Source: DASZQY01 sp036511595 (GTDB lineage: Bacteria; Pseudomonadota; Alphaproteobacteria; Rhizobiales; Kaistiaceae). Taken from it: DNA of 64,000 nucleotides. Below, one piece after another: positions 8,436-19,095 of the stretch (positions within the stretch are counted from its first letter, which is position 1; every line of letters starts with the position of its first letter). The stretch covers positions 1-64,000 of the forward strand of contig DATCBY010000058.1 in assembly GCA_036511595.1 (NCBI GenBank), read 5' to 3'. A program made the position numbers and the translations under genes. The notes beneath the pieces were generated by a model. The model searched no databases. It worked only from the letters and a program-made list of their open reading frames with translations, and was not told the origin of the DNA.

Positions 8436-9845
8436 TCAGACCGAGTAGTACATGTCGTACTCGACCGGATGCGGCGTCATCTCGAAGCGCGCGACGTCCT
8501 CCATCTTCAGGTCGATGTAGGAGTCGATCATATCGTCGGTGAACACGTCGCCGGCCTTGAGGTAGTCGCGGTCCCTGTCGAGGTTGGCAAGCGCCTCGCG
8601 CAGCGATCCGCACACCGTCGGGATTTTCTTCAGCTCCTTCGGCGGCAAGTCGTAGAGGTTCTTGTCCATGGCCTCGCCAGGATGGATCTTGTTCTTGATG
8701 CCGTCCAGGCCGGCCATCAGCATCGCGGCGAAGGCGAGGTAGGGGTTAGCACCCGGATCCGGGAAACGGACCTCGACGCGCTTGGCCTTCGGGTTGTTGG
8801 TCACCGGGATGCGGCACGAGGCCGAGCGATTGCGCGACGAGTAGGCGAGAAGCACCGGCGCCTCATAACCCGGCACCAGCCGCTTGTAGGAGTTGGTCAG
8901 CGGGTTGGTAAAGCCGTTCAGCGACTTGGCGTGCTTGATGATGCCGCCGATGTAGAACAGGCACTCCTCCGACAGGTCGGCGTAGAGCTTGCCGGCGAAC
9001 AGCGGCTTGCCGTTCTTCCAGATCGATTGGTGGACGTGCATGCCCGAGCCGTTGTCGCCGTAGATCGGCTTCGGCATGAAGGTCGCCGTCTTGCCGTAGG
9101 CGTTGGCGACGTTATGGATGCAGTACTTATAGATCTGCATGTGGTCGGCCATGGTCACAAGCGGGCCGAACTTGACGCCCAGTTCGTGCTGCGCCGAGGC
9201 GACCTCGTGGTGATGCTTCTCGACCTTGACGCCCATGGAGGCCATCGAGCCCAGCATCTCCGAGCGCATGTCCTGGAGCGAATCCAGCGGTGGCACCGGG
9301 AAGTAGCCGCCCTTGGTGCGGATGCGGTGGCCGAGGTTGCCCATCTCGTAGTCGGTGTCGGAGTTCGACGGCAGTTCGATGTCGTCGAGCTTGAAGCCCG
9401 TGTTGTAGGGGGTCACCGAATACTTCACGTCATCGAACACGAAGAACTCGGCTTCGGGGCCGAAGAATACCGAGTCGCCGATCTTGGTCTGCTGCAGGTA
9501 TTTCTCGGCCTTCTTGGCGATCGAGCGCGGGTCGCGGTCGTAGGGCTCGTCGGTCATCGGCTCAAGAATGTCGCATACGATCGAAAGCGTGGTCTGCGCG
9601 AAGAAGGGGTCAACCGCGACGGTGTTCGGGTCCGGCATCAGCTTCATGTCGGATTCGTTGATCGCCTTCCAGCCGGCGATCGAGGAGCCGTCGAACATCA
9701 GGCCTTCGGTGAACGCCTCGTCATCGACCAGGCCGATGTCGAAGGTGACATGCTGCCACTTGCCGCGCGGGTCGGTGAAGCGGAAGTCGACGTACTTGAC
9801 GTCCTTGTCCTTGATCATTTTCAGCACGTCTTTAGCGGTCGTCAT
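8436..9845 (-). CDS. glnA: Glutamine synthetase type I
   Basis: A 469-residue GSI that makes glutamine from glutamate, ammonia and ATP as a cytoplasmic dodecamer. Recognisable elements are the N-terminal beta-grasp segment with DFRFTDPRGKWQH, the latch-region motif MFDGSSIAGW, and the ATP/metal-binding blocks GPEAEFF and NGSGMHVHQS. The adenylylation segment NLYDLPP has its Tyr near residue 397, so GlnE-type regulation is expected. It follows glnB by 93 bases on the minus strand, the classic alphaproteobacterial glnBA operon, and probably shares the sigma-54-type promoter upstream of glnB. Confidence 0.98.
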   Translation of the reverse strand: MTTAKDVLKMIKDKDVKYVDFRFTDPRGKWQHVTFDIGLVDDEAFTEGLMFDGSSIAGWKAINESDMKLMPDPNTVAVDPFFAQTTLSIVCDILEPMTDEPYDRDPRSIAKKAEKYLQQTKIGDSVFFGPEAEFFVFDDVKYSVTPYNTGFKLDDIELPSNSDTDYEMGNLGHRIRTKGGYFPVPPLDSLQDMRSEMLGSMASMGVKVEKHHHEVASAQHELGVKFGPLVTMADHMQIYKYCIHNVANAYGKTATFMPKPIYGDNGSGMHVHQSIWKNGKPLFAGKLYADLSEECLFYIGGIIKHAKSLNGFTNPLTNSYKRLVPGYEAPVLLAYSSRNRSASCRIPVTNNPKAKRVEVRFPDPGANPYLAFAAMLMAGLDGIKNKIHPGEAMDKNLYDLPPKELKKIPTVCGSLREALANLDRDRDYLKAGDVFTDDMIDSYIDLKMEDVARFEMTPHPVEYDMYYSV

Positions 9846-9938
9846 CAGTATCCCCTTCTATGAACCCCAAGAGCCCTGGCTCTTCGCCCTGCTGGCGTGC
9901 GCAGTATCAGGCCTCCGCCGCCAACCCTGTTGATAACT

Positions 9939-10277
9939 TCAGATGGCATCCATGCCGCTTTCGCCGGTGCGAATGCGGACGGCTTCCTCAACGTTTGACA
10001 CGAAAATCTTGCCGTCGCCGATGCGGCCTGTTTGCGCAGCCTTGCGGATGGCATCCACGGCGCGCTCGACCATGTCGTCGCCGAGTACGATTTCCACTTT
10101 TACTTTTGGCAGAAAGTCGACGACGTACTCGGCGCCGCGATAGAGTTCGGTATGACCCTTCTGGCGGCCGAATCCCTTTGCTTCCGTGACAGTGATTCCC
10201 TGCAGGCCGACTTCCTGAAGCGCCTCTTTCACCTCGTCGAGCTTGAACGGCTTGATGATCGCTTCGATTTTCTTCAT
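9939..10277 (-). CDS. glnB: Nitrogen regulatory protein PII (GlnB)
   Basis: A 112-residue PII signal protein that reports 2-oxoglutarate and energy status to NtrB, GlnE and GlnD. The start is the ATG at 10277, giving MKKIEAIIKPFKLDEVKEAL; the frame opens further upstream but those residues do not fit the family. The T loop contains RGAEYVVDF with the uridylylation Tyr at position 51. The C-terminal signature GDGKIFVSNVEEAVRIRTGE is present. GGAGAAG upstream is a plausible ribosome site. The link to glnA favours GlnB over GlnK, since no amtB is adjacent. Confidence 0.97.
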   Translation of the reverse strand: MKKIEAIIKPFKLDEVKEALQEVGLQGITVTEAKGFGRQKGHTELYRGAEYVVDFLPKVKVEIVLGDDMVERAVDAIRKAAQTGRIGDGKIFVSNVEEAVRIRTGESGMDAI

Positions 10278-10346
10278 TGGCAGCGCTTCTCCGAATGGCG
10301 GCCGTCGGCGCACACGCCGGTCGATGCCGCGGATTGCCCGGCAATT

Positions 10347-10362
10347 TGCAGACTCCATGCCA
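10347..10362 (-). promoter_or_regulatory. Sigma-54-type -24/-12 promoter upstream of glnB
   Basis: On the minus strand the bases read TGGCATGGAGTCTGCA. Against the sigma-54 consensus TGGCAYG-N4-TTGCW the only mismatch is CTGC for TTGC, and the invariant GG and GC are ten bases apart. It sits about 70 bases before the glnB ATG, as expected for an NtrC-activated glnBA promoter. No NtrC site was identified by eye. Confidence 0.6.
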
Positions 10363-10464
10363 GCCCATCTGGCAATGGCGAGCGCCGGAAAAATAGGCTG
10401 TTTCGTGCACCGCACCATCGGCGGAAGCATTTAGCTCGTCAATCGCCGATCAAGGATTGGGCAA

Positions 10465-12060
10465 GTGATTAAAAGCGCGTCAATTGAAGAGCAATGGGCG
10501 ACCCGTTTTGCCAATCTTCTCGGCGGGGGAGACCGGCGCGTTGCGGCGGCCTATCGTAGCGGCGTGACAGTCATTTCCGAGCCTGCCGAGGTGCTAACGC
10601 CCGCCGAAATGGGGCAGGCCGACGAATTCGCTGTCAGCGCCGGCACCAGCAGCTTTGCGTTGATGGAGCGGGCGGGGCTGGCGGTCGCCGAGGCGGTCCG
10701 CCGGACCGTGCCGGTGGGATCGCGGGTCTCGGTCATGACAGGACCGGGCAAGAACGGCGGCGACGGCTTCATCGCCGCCCGCGTGCTGGCGGAAGCGGGC
10801 TATGCAGTCAGCGTCGGCATGCTGGTCGCGCGCGACAGCCTGGTCGGCGATGCGTCATTCGCCGCGGCGGCGTGGACCGGTTTCAGCAAAGGCCTGTCTC
10901 CCTTGATTGCCGAGGAAGCCGACGTTGTCATCGACGCGATTTTCGGTGCCGGGCTCGATCGACCGATCGAAGGACTGGCGGCGCAGACGATCAATATCGT
11001 CAACCAATCCGGGGTGCCGGTGATCGCCGTCGACCTGCCGAGCGGCGTGAACGGACTGACGGGCAAGGTGATGGGCACGGCCATCGAGGCAGACGAGACG
11101 GTCACCTTCTTCCGAACGAAGCCAGGGCATCTATTGCTGCCGGGGCGAAATCATTGCGGCCGGGTCACGGTGGCGGACATCGGCATTGGCGCCGGCGTGC
11201 TCGACGCCATCAAGCCGAAGACGTGGCACAACACGCCGGCGCGCTGGACGCTGCCGCAAGTCGAGGTCGACCAGAACAAATATACGCGCGGGCACGTGGT
11301 CGTGGTTTCCGGACCCGCGACGCGGACGGGCGCCGCCCGGCTCGCCGCGCGTGGTGCATTCCGTGCGGGGGCCGGGCTCGTCACGCTGGCATCGCCGCTC
11401 GACGCGCTGGCCATCAACGCGGCCCATCTGACGGCGATCATGCTGATGCCGATGGAGGGCGCGGGCGGGCTCGCCAGCATTCTTGCCGACCAACGGCGAA
11501 ACGCCGTGGTCATCGGCCCGGCGCTCGGGCTCGATGAAAGTGCCATCGACCTCGTCGAGGTGGCGCTCGGCTCGCGCGCCGCTGTCGTGCTCGATGCCGA
11601 CGCCATCACGGTCTTCACCGGCAAGGCCGACCGACTGTTCGAAGCGATCAAGGAGCGCAAGGCGGGCGTGGTGATGACGCCGCACGACGGCGAGTTCAGC
11701 AAACTCTTTCCCGATCTTGCGACCACCGAATCGAAACTCGATCGTGCCCGGCAGGCGGCGGCGCGCTCCGGTGCGGTGATCGTCCTCAAGGGCCCCGACA
11801 CGGTGGTGGCAGGTCCGGACGGCGAGGCCCTGATCGCCGACAACGCACCGCCGCAACTCGCCACGGCCGGCAGCGGCGATGTGCTCGCCGGCATCATCGG
11901 CGGCCTTCTGGCGCAGCGCATGCCGGCGATCCAGGCAGCGGCCGCCGGGGTGTGGCTGCATGGCGAGGCGGGCCTGTCGAAGGGGCGGGGCCTGATCGCC
12001 GAGGATCTGCCCGAGGTGCTCCCGGCCGTATTTACCGAACTCGCCAATAGTTCGCGCTGA
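10465..12060 (+). CDS. nnr: Bifunctional NAD(P)HX epimerase / ADP-dependent NAD(P)HX dehydratase
   Basis: A 531-residue two-domain repair enzyme for hydrated NADH and NADPH. The N-terminal NnrE/YjeF domain (about 45-240) contains LTPAEMGQADEFAV, GPGKNGGDGFIAAR and DLPSGVNG. The C-terminal ribokinase-like NnrD domain (about 260-525) contains VLDADAIT, the phosphate-binding TPHDGEF and the signature ATAGSGDVLAGIIGGLL. The GTG at 10465 is chosen because AAGGA lies eight bases upstream; a GTG at 10564 would give a length closer to typical family members. It is divergent from glnB. In other proteobacteria this gene is also found near glnB. Confidence 0.93.
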   Translation: MIKSASIEEQWATRFANLLGGGDRRVAAAYRSGVTVISEPAEVLTPAEMGQADEFAVSAGTSSFALMERAGLAVAEAVRRTVPVGSRVSVMTGPGKNGGDGFIAARVLAEAGYAVSVGMLVARDSLVGDASFAAAAWTGFSKGLSPLIAEEADVVIDAIFGAGLDRPIEGLAAQTINIVNQSGVPVIAVDLPSGVNGLTGKVMGTAIEADETVTFFRTKPGHLLLPGRNHCGRVTVADIGIGAGVLDAIKPKTWHNTPARWTLPQVEVDQNKYTRGHVVVVSGPATRTGAARLAARGAFRAGAGLVTLASPLDALAINAAHLTAIMLMPMEGAGGLASILADQRRNAVVIGPALGLDESAIDLVEVALGSRAAVVLDADAITVFTGKADRLFEAIKERKAGVVMTPHDGEFSKLFPDLATTESKLDRARQAAARSGAVIVLKGPDTVVAGPDGEALIADNAPPQLATAGSGDVLAGIIGGLLAQRMPAIQAAAAGVWLHGEAGLSKGRGLIAEDLPEVLPAVFTELANSSR

Positions 12061-12145
12061 TCCTCGCCGCTGGCGGCAGGTTTGCAGCGCTCTCCGTGCA
12101 TATCGCCTCAGCGTCCCGTTTCGGGACCGCCTCGCGGAGATCGCT

Positions 12146-12313
12146 ATGATTCGGCTGCTTCTGCATCCGGCCTTGAGTGCCAGCGCGCTGGCACTGTTTC
12201 TCGGCCACCTTGGCCTTTTCGTCCTGCCGGCCACGATAGGCGGCCTGTCAACGCCGGTTCTCCTGGTGGCGGGAATGGCGGGCTCTGTCGGGGCGGCGGT
12301 GCGCCGGCTTTAG
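12146..12313 (+). CDS. Possible 55-residue membrane protein
   Basis: A short ORF with GGAGA five bases before its ATG. The product is very hydrophobic, with two probable membrane segments (about residues 8-28 and 36-48) joined by a Gly/Ser/Thr turn, and it ends in RRL. It lies alone between the NAD(P)HX repair gene and tRNA-Leu. No family is recognised. Support is limited to the ribosome site, the codon bias and the amphipathic ends, so it may be spurious. Confidence 0.4.
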   Translation: MIRLLLHPALSASALALFLGHLGLFVLPATIGGLSTPVLLVAGMAGSVGAAVRRL

Positions 12314-12429
12314 GGACAAACGACGGCCGCCGAGCAGGGGCGTTTTCTCTTTGAACGGCCGGAACCCCGGTGTTATAGAGGCGCGCCTTGCTGGAGCCTC
12401 GGCCGCCCTGGTTCCGATCGGGTCTCCGG

Positions 12430-12514
12430 GCGGGCGTGGCGGAATTGGTAGACGCGCGGGATTTAGGTTCCCGTGGCGAAAGTCGTGGGGGTTCGAGTCC
12501 CTCCGCCCGCACCA
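12430..12514 (+). tRNA. tRNA-Leu (TAG)
   Basis: Acceptor arms GCGGGCG (12430-12436) and CGCCCGC (12504-12510) pair fully and are followed by an encoded ACCA. The anticodon stem CGGGA/TCCCG encloses TTTAGGT, giving anticodon TAG. A long variable arm typical of leucine tRNAs and the T loop GTTCGAGTCC are present. Confidence 0.97.
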
Positions 12515-12609
12515 CCACGGTCGAGCTCTTCAACATGACGCAGGGGTGGCCGGGGCGGTCCGGCAGCGATTTCAATGTTCTCAGGTAGCGCGCAGGGAAA
12601 GAGCCGGAA

Positions 12610-13962
12610 ATGCAGGTAACCGAGACCCGAGCCGAGGGATTGCGGCGGGAATTCAGCATCCTCATTCCGGCCGCGGAGCTGGACGGAAAGCTGGTCGAGC
12701 GCCTTAACTCGCTCAAGAACGAGGTCAATATCAAGGGCTTCCGGCCCGGCAAGGTGCCGGTCAGCCACCTGCGCCGCCTATTCGGCCGCTCGACCATGGC
12801 GGAGATAGTGCAGACGACGCTGAGCGAAGTCGCCCGCGACACCCTCGCCAGCCGGGGCGAGAAAGCCGCCGTTCCTCCGGACTTCAAATTGCCCGAGGAC
12901 GAGCAGGCCTCGAACAAGATTCTCGATGGTGCCGCCGACCTCGCCTACACCATGAGCTACGAAATCCTGCCGAACGTGGAGTTGGCGGATTTCAAGAAAG
13001 TTTCAGTCGAGCGGCCGACGGTCCCGGTCACCGATGAGGAGGTCGAGGAGCAGTTGCGCCAGCTCGCCGAGAGCACGCGCGCCTTCGCGACCAGGGACGG
13101 CCCCGCCGAAACCGGCGACCGGCTGACCATTTCCTATCTTGGCAAGGTCGACGGCGAGCCCTTTGCCGGCGGCAGCGACGACAGTGCATCGGTCACGATC
13201 GGCGATGGTCGTTTCATCCCCGGCTTTGCCGAGCAGCTGGTCGGGCTTTCGACCGGAGACGAGAAGACGATCTCGGTCACTTTCCCCGAGGACTACGTCG
13301 CGAAGAATCTTGCCGGCAAGGCGGCGACCTTCGAAGTGGCGGTGAAGGCGGTGGCTTCGGCTGGTGCCGCGGTCGTCGACGATCAGCTCGCCACGCGGCT
13401 CGGCCTCGAAACACTCGACGCGCTGCGGACAACGGTGCGCGAGCAGATCCAGTCGCAGTATACGCAGGCCAGCCGCCAGAAGTTGAAGCGCCAACTTCTC
13501 GACCAGCTCGACAGCCTGCACGACATCACCCTGCCACCGGCCCTGGTGGAGCAGGAGTTCGACACGATCTGGAAACAGGTGGCGAACGAGTTGCAATCCA
13601 GCGGCAAGACCTTCGAGACCGAGGGGACGACCGAAGAGGCCGCCCGCGCCGACTACCGCAAGATCGCCGAGCGGCGGGTGCGCCTTGGCCTCGTCATGGC
13701 CGAGATCGGTGAGCGCAATAACATCGACGTCACCGAGGAAGAGCTGCAACGGGCGTTGTCGGCGCAGATGCGTCAGTTTCCGCGCCAGGAGCAGGCGCTG
13801 GTCGACTACTACCGGAAGAATCCGGAAGCGCTGGGAGCACTCCGAGCCCCGATTTTCGAGCAGAAAGTCGCCGATTTCGTACTGGAGCTTGCCACGGTGA
13901 CCGACAAGACGGTCACGCGCGACGAGTTGATGCACGATGAGGACGAGGACCGGATCGTCTGA
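12610..13962 (+). CDS. tig: Trigger factor, ribosome-associated chaperone and PPIase
   Basis: A 450-residue chaperone that binds L23 at the ribosome exit tunnel. The N-terminal domain has the ribosome-docking signature KGFRPGKVPVSHLRR (about residues 42-56). The FKBP-type prolyl isomerase domain (about 155-245) contains GDRLTISYLGKVDGEPFAGG and PGFAEQLVGLSTGDEKTI. The C-terminal substrate cradle is helical, and the protein ends in an acidic tail (HDEDEDRIV). It starts the tig-clpP-clpX-lon-hup block. Confidence 0.98.
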   Translation: MQVTETRAEGLRREFSILIPAAELDGKLVERLNSLKNEVNIKGFRPGKVPVSHLRRLFGRSTMAEIVQTTLSEVARDTLASRGEKAAVPPDFKLPEDEQASNKILDGAADLAYTMSYEILPNVELADFKKVSVERPTVPVTDEEVEEQLRQLAESTRAFATRDGPAETGDRLTISYLGKVDGEPFAGGSDDSASVTIGDGRFIPGFAEQLVGLSTGDEKTISVTFPEDYVAKNLAGKAATFEVAVKAVASAGAAVVDDQLATRLGLETLDALRTTVREQIQSQYTQASRQKLKRQLLDQLDSLHDITLPPALVEQEFDTIWKQVANELQSSGKTFETEGTTEEAARADYRKIAERRVRLGLVMAEIGERNNIDVTEEELQRALSAQMRQFPRQEQALVDYYRKNPEALGALRAPIFEQKVADFVLELATVTDKTVTRDELMHDEDEDRIV

Positions 13963-14119
13963 TCTGGCGGAGAGGGGAAACTCCGGAATCCGATCGCCTG
14001 TTCGGACCCCTTCCGAACGCCGGGGTCATACCATATCTATACTCGACATCGGGCAGGGGATTCGCCGGCGGCGATTCCAGCAATACTGAATTCTCGCCGA
14101 AAGCGGCCAAAGGACGATC

Positions 14120-14767
14120 ATGAAAGATCCCGTCAAAACATACATGCAGCTTGTGCCGATGGTGGTCGAGCAGACCAACCGGGGCGAGCGCGCCTTCGAC
14201 ATTTATTCCCGCCTGCTCAAGGAGCGCGTGATCTTCGTAACCGGTCCGGTCGAAGACCACATGTCGACCCTGATTACGGCGCAGCTTCTCTTTCTGGAAT
14301 CGGAAAACCCCAAGAAAGAGATATCGATGTACATCAACTCGCCCGGCGGCGTGGTCACTTCGGGCCTGGCGATCTACGACACGATGCAGTTCATCCGGCC
14401 GGCGGTTTCGACACTATGCATCGGACTGGCCGCATCCATGGGGTCGCTCCTGCTGACGGCGGGCGAGAAGGGCATGCGCTTCGCGCTTCCTAACGCCCGC
14501 ATCCTGGTCCACCAGCCTTCCGGCGGATTCCAAGGGCAGGCCTCGGATATCGAGCGCCACGCCGAAGACATCATCAAGATGAAGCGCCGCCTGAACGAGA
14601 TCTACGTCAAGCATACCGGGCAGGGCATGGAGACCATCGAGCGAACACTCGACCGCGACTACTTCATGACTGCGGGGGAGGCGAAGGACTTCGGCCTGAT
14701 CGACAAGGTGCTGAGCGATCGCGCGGCCCTGGACGCCGAAACCGTCAAGGACGTCAAGGCTGGCTAG
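14120..14767 (+). CDS. clpP: ATP-dependent Clp protease proteolytic subunit
   Basis: The 215-residue serine peptidase subunit that forms the tetradecameric barrel used by ClpX and ClpA. The catalytic triad is visible as Ser106 (in GLAASMGSLL), His131 (in HQPSGG) and Asp180 (in LDRDYF). The substrate-binding strand YINSPGGVVTSG precedes it. A short N-terminal segment before VPMVVEQTNRGERAFDIYSR may be a removable propeptide. clpX follows after 241 bases, so it probably has its own promoter. Confidence 0.98.
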   Translation: MKDPVKTYMQLVPMVVEQTNRGERAFDIYSRLLKERVIFVTGPVEDHMSTLITAQLLFLESENPKKEISMYINSPGGVVTSGLAIYDTMQFIRPAVSTLCIGLAASMGSLLLTAGEKGMRFALPNARILVHQPSGGFQGQASDIERHAEDIIKMKRRLNEIYVKHTGQGMETIERTLDRDYFMTAGEAKDFGLIDKVLSDRAALDAETVKDVKAG

Positions 14768-14855
14768 GCGCGCCCGGCCCGGCCGATCCCGCAGAGCCCT
14801 TGGCAAGCGCGGCGTCCCGCCACGCTTGCCAATGATTTTTGGGCGTTAAGTATCT

Positions 14856-14881
14856 CTTGAACAAATCGCACATACCATGAT
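14856..14881 (+). promoter_or_regulatory. Candidate heat-shock (RpoH-type) promoter in the clpP-clpX gap
   Basis: CTTGAA (14856-14861) is followed after 13 bases by CCATGAT (14875-14881). This partly resembles the RpoH consensus CTTG with a CCCAT-type -10. It lies about 130 bases before clpX. The match is weak and unverified; clpX and lon are heat-shock genes in relatives, which makes it plausible. Confidence 0.25.
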
Positions 14882-15008
14882 TGAGTCTGGTTGGAGTGAT
14901 TGCGTCGGATGCGGTCGACGCTAAGGTCGGGGTGAGCATGTAGCGTACGGGGGGCGGGAAGTAGCAACGGTCCGCCGGGACACTGGTCCGGCAGTTGGGG
15001 TGAAAAGA

Positions 15009-16277
<1,269 letters not shown>

Positions 16278-16330
16278 ACCGACAGGCGGGACGCCTTGAC
16301 ACCCCTGTTCGCCGACGCCACCTAATTGTC

Positions 16331-16347
16331 ACGCGTCGGATCGACGC
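16331..16347. repeat. Inverted repeat in the clpX-lon intergenic region
   Basis: A perfect inverted repeat CGCGTCG-GAT-CGACGCG about 110 bases before lon. It has no T-run, so it is not a terminator; an operator or an mRNA hairpin is possible. A TTGACA at 16295-16300 lies just upstream, but no good -10 element is at the right distance. Confidence 0.35.
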
Positions 16348-16454
16348 GAGTGGTTGTAGCGTTTGGTTTCCTATACGCGTTTTCATCCGTCTCCTTGACC
16401 GACAGACCTCCCTCCCTCCCGGGGTGCTGGCGGCGAGAGAAAGGTCCAAATTAA

Positions 16455-18902
16455 ATGACAATTGAGAATTCGGGTTCGAACGATCTGCCTGCCGATGGCA
16501 CGCCGGAAGGCGGTGCCGACCTGTTTCCGGTCCTGCCGCTGCGCGACATCGTCGTTTTCCCGCACAACATCGTGCCGCTCTTCGTCGGACGCGAGAAGTC
16601 GATCCGTGCGCTGGAAGAGGTAATGCGCGCCGACAAGCAGATTCTGCTCGCCACGCAGCAGAACCCGAGCGAGGACGAACCGACTCCGGAAACCATCTTC
16701 ACCGTCGGCACGCTGGCGTCCGTTCTTCAGCTGCTCAAGCTGCCCGATGGCACCGTGAAGGTGCTGGTGGAGGGAGTGTGCCGCGCCGAGATAGTTCGCT
16801 ACACGGCGAAGGACGTCTATTACGAGGCGCACGCTCGCAAGATTCCGGACGTGATCGGCGACCCGGTCGAGGCCGAGGCCCTGACGCGCTCCGTCATGTC
16901 CGAATTCGAGAACTACGTGAAGCTCAACAAAAAGATCTCACCGGAGGTCGTCGGCGCCGTTGGCCAGATCGAGGACTACTCGAAGGCAGCCGACACGGTG
17001 GCTTCGCATCTTGCCGTGAAGATTCCCGAGAAGCAGGCGATCCTGGCGCTGCCGACGGTGGTCGAGCGTCTGGAACGTGTGCTCGGGCTAATGGAAAGCG
17101 AGATTTCCGTCCTGCAGGTCGAGAAGCGCATCCGCTCGCGCGTCAAGCGCCAGATGGAGAAGACGCAGCGCGAGTACTACCTCAACGAGCAGATGAAGGC
17201 GATCCAGAAGGAACTCGGCGACTCCGAGGACGGCAAGGACGAACTGCAGGAACTTGAGGAGAAGATCGCCAAGACGAAGCTCTCCAAGGAAGCCCGCGAC
17301 AAGGCGACCAACGAGCTCAAGAAGCTGCGCCAGATGAGTCCGATGTCGGCCGAGGCGACGGTGGTGCGCAACTACCTCGACTGGCTGCTGGGCATTCCGT
17401 GGGGCAAGAAGTCGAAGGTCAAGTATGACCTCAACTATGCCCAGGAAGTGCTCGACGCGGACCACTTTGGCCTCGACAAGGTGAAGGACCGCATCGTCGA
17501 GTACCTCGCCGTTCAGAGTCGTTCGAACAAGCTCAAGGGCCCGATCCTGTGCCTGGTCGGACCGCCGGGCGTCGGCAAGACGTCGCTCGGCAAGTCGATC
17601 GCCAAGGCGACCGGCCGCGAGTTCGTGCGCATGTCGCTCGGCGGCGTGCGCGACGAGGCGGAGATCCGCGGGCATCGGCGGACATATATCGGCTCGATGC
17701 CCGGCAAGGTCATCCAGTCGATGCGCAAGGCGAAGAAGGCCAACCCGCTTTTCCTCCTCGACGAGGTGGACAAGATCGGCATGGACTTCCGCGGTGATCC
17801 GTCGTCGGCGTTGCTCGAGGTGCTGGATCCGGAGCAGAACTCCAGCTTCAACGATCATTACCTGGAGGTCGACTACGACCTGTCGAACGTCCTGTTCATC
17901 ACGACAGCGAACACGCTCAACATCCCGCCCGCGCTGATGGACCGCATGGAGATCATTCGCATCGCCGGGTACACCGAGGATGAGAAGGTCGAAATCGCGC
18001 GCCGCCACCTGATCCCGAAGATTCTGAAGGAGCACGGGCTGGAGTCGAAGGAATTCAGCGTCGATGGCGAAGCGCTCCAGCTGGTTATCCGCCGATACAC
18101 GCGGGAGGCGGGCGTGCGCAATCTCGAACGCGAGCTCGCCACGCTGGCGCGGAAGGGCGTGAAGGATCTGATCCTTTCGAAGAAGAAGGTGATCAAGGTC
18201 ACGCCAAAGGTCGTCGAGGAGTTCCTCGGCGTGCCGCGCTACCGCTATGGCGAGGCCGAGCTCGAGGACGCGATCGGCATGGTAACGGGCCTGGCCTGGA
18301 CCGAGGTCGGCGGCGAGCTGCTGACGATCGAAGGCGTCATGATGCCCGGCAAGGGCCGCATGACCGTTACGGGGAACCTCCGCGACGTGATGAAGGAGTC
18401 GATTTCGGCGGCGGCGTCCTACGTCCGCAGCCGGGCCGTCGACTTCGGCATCGAGCCGCCGCTGTTCGACAAGCGTGACATCCACGTCCACGTGCCGGAA
18501 GGCGCCACGCCGAAGGACGGTCCTTCGGCCGGTGTCGCGATGGCCACCGCAATTGTCTCGATCATGACCGGGATCCCAATCCGCAAGGATGTCGCGATGA
18601 CGGGCGAGATCACTCTGCGGGGCCGGGTCCTTCCGATCGGCGGCCTTAAGGAGAAGCTGCTGGCGGCGCTGCGCGGCGGCATCAAGCGCGTGCTCATCCC
18701 GGAGGATAACGTCAAGGACTTGGCGGAGATTCCCGACAACGTGAAGAGCGGCATGGAGATCATCCCGGTCGCTCGCATGGATGACGTGCTGAAGAACGCG
18801 CTGATCCGGCCACCGGTTTCGATCGAGTGGGAGGAAACCAAGGCGCCTGAGCCCGCCGTGGTTGCCGACGACGAGACAGCGACCGGTCTTACTGCGCACT
18901 AA
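16455..18902 (+). CDS. lon: ATP-dependent protease La (Lon)
   Basis: An 815-residue LonA protease. The N-terminal substrate-binding domain starts with FPVLPLRDIVVFPHNIVPLF, followed by a coiled coil (about 190-280). The AAA+ module has Walker A GPPGVGKTS near residue 369 and Walker B FLLDEVDKIG. The C-terminal protease domain holds the catalytic Ser in PKDGPSAGVAMA (about 689) and the partner Lys in GGLKEKLLAALRGG (about 732). It degrades misfolded and regulatory proteins; in Caulobacter targets include DnaA and CcrM. A terminator follows and hup is next, a very common order. Confidence 0.98.
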   Translation: MTIENSGSNDLPADGTPEGGADLFPVLPLRDIVVFPHNIVPLFVGREKSIRALEEVMRADKQILLATQQNPSEDEPTPETIFTVGTLASVLQLLKLPDGTVKVLVEGVCRAEIVRYTAKDVYYEAHARKIPDVIGDPVEAEALTRSVMSEFENYVKLNKKISPEVVGAVGQIEDYSKAADTVASHLAVKIPEKQAILALPTVVERLERVLGLMESEISVLQVEKRIRSRVKRQMEKTQREYYLNEQMKAIQKELGDSEDGKDELQELEEKIAKTKLSKEARDKATNELKKLRQMSPMSAEATVVRNYLDWLLGIPWGKKSKVKYDLNYAQEVLDADHFGLDKVKDRIVEYLAVQSRSNKLKGPILCLVGPPGVGKTSLGKSIAKATGREFVRMSLGGVRDEAEIRGHRRTYIGSMPGKVIQSMRKAKKANPLFLLDEVDKIGMDFRGDPSSALLEVLDPEQNSSFNDHYLEVDYDLSNVLFITTANTLNIPPALMDRMEIIRIAGYTEDEKVEIARRHLIPKILKEHGLESKEFSVDGEALQLVIRRYTREAGVRNLERELATLARKGVKDLILSKKKVIKVTPKVVEEFLGVPRYRYGEAELEDAIGMVTGLAWTEVGGELLTIEGVMMPGKGRMTVTGNLRDVMKESISAAASYVRSRAVDFGIEPPLFDKRDIHVHVPEGATPKDGPSAGVAMATAIVSIMTGIPIRKDVAMTGEITLRGRVLPIGGLKEKLLAALRGGIKRVLIPEDNVKDLAEIPDNVKSGMEIIPVARMDDVLKNALIRPPVSIEWEETKAPEPAVVADDETATGLTAH

Positions 18903-18923
18903 CTGATTGATTTTAGGTGTTTA

Positions 18924-18954
18924 ATGGCGTCCGCCCGATGGCGGGCGCCATTTT
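18924..18954 (+). terminator. Rho-independent terminator after lon
   Basis: ATGG (18924-18927) pairs with CCAT (18948-18951), and CGCCCG (18932-18937) pairs with CGGGCG (18942-18947) around an ATGG loop, leaving a four-base bulge on the left arm. TTTT follows. It lies 20 bases after the lon stop. Confidence 0.7.
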
Positions 18955-19095
18955 CGTTGGCGTGCACGACTTTCCATCAAAGTCGCGGGATTCCGCCGTT
19001 TTCGCTTGCCACACCGGGATTTTCGCAGGACTGTCCCGCGTGAAGTCGCGGGGCTCGATTCGCCGCACGGCTCTGATCAGGAAAAGGGATGCCTC

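Noticed and set aside
16331..16347. Inverted repeat before lon as a terminator of clpX
   Set aside because: No T-run follows it; it is listed only as a repeat.
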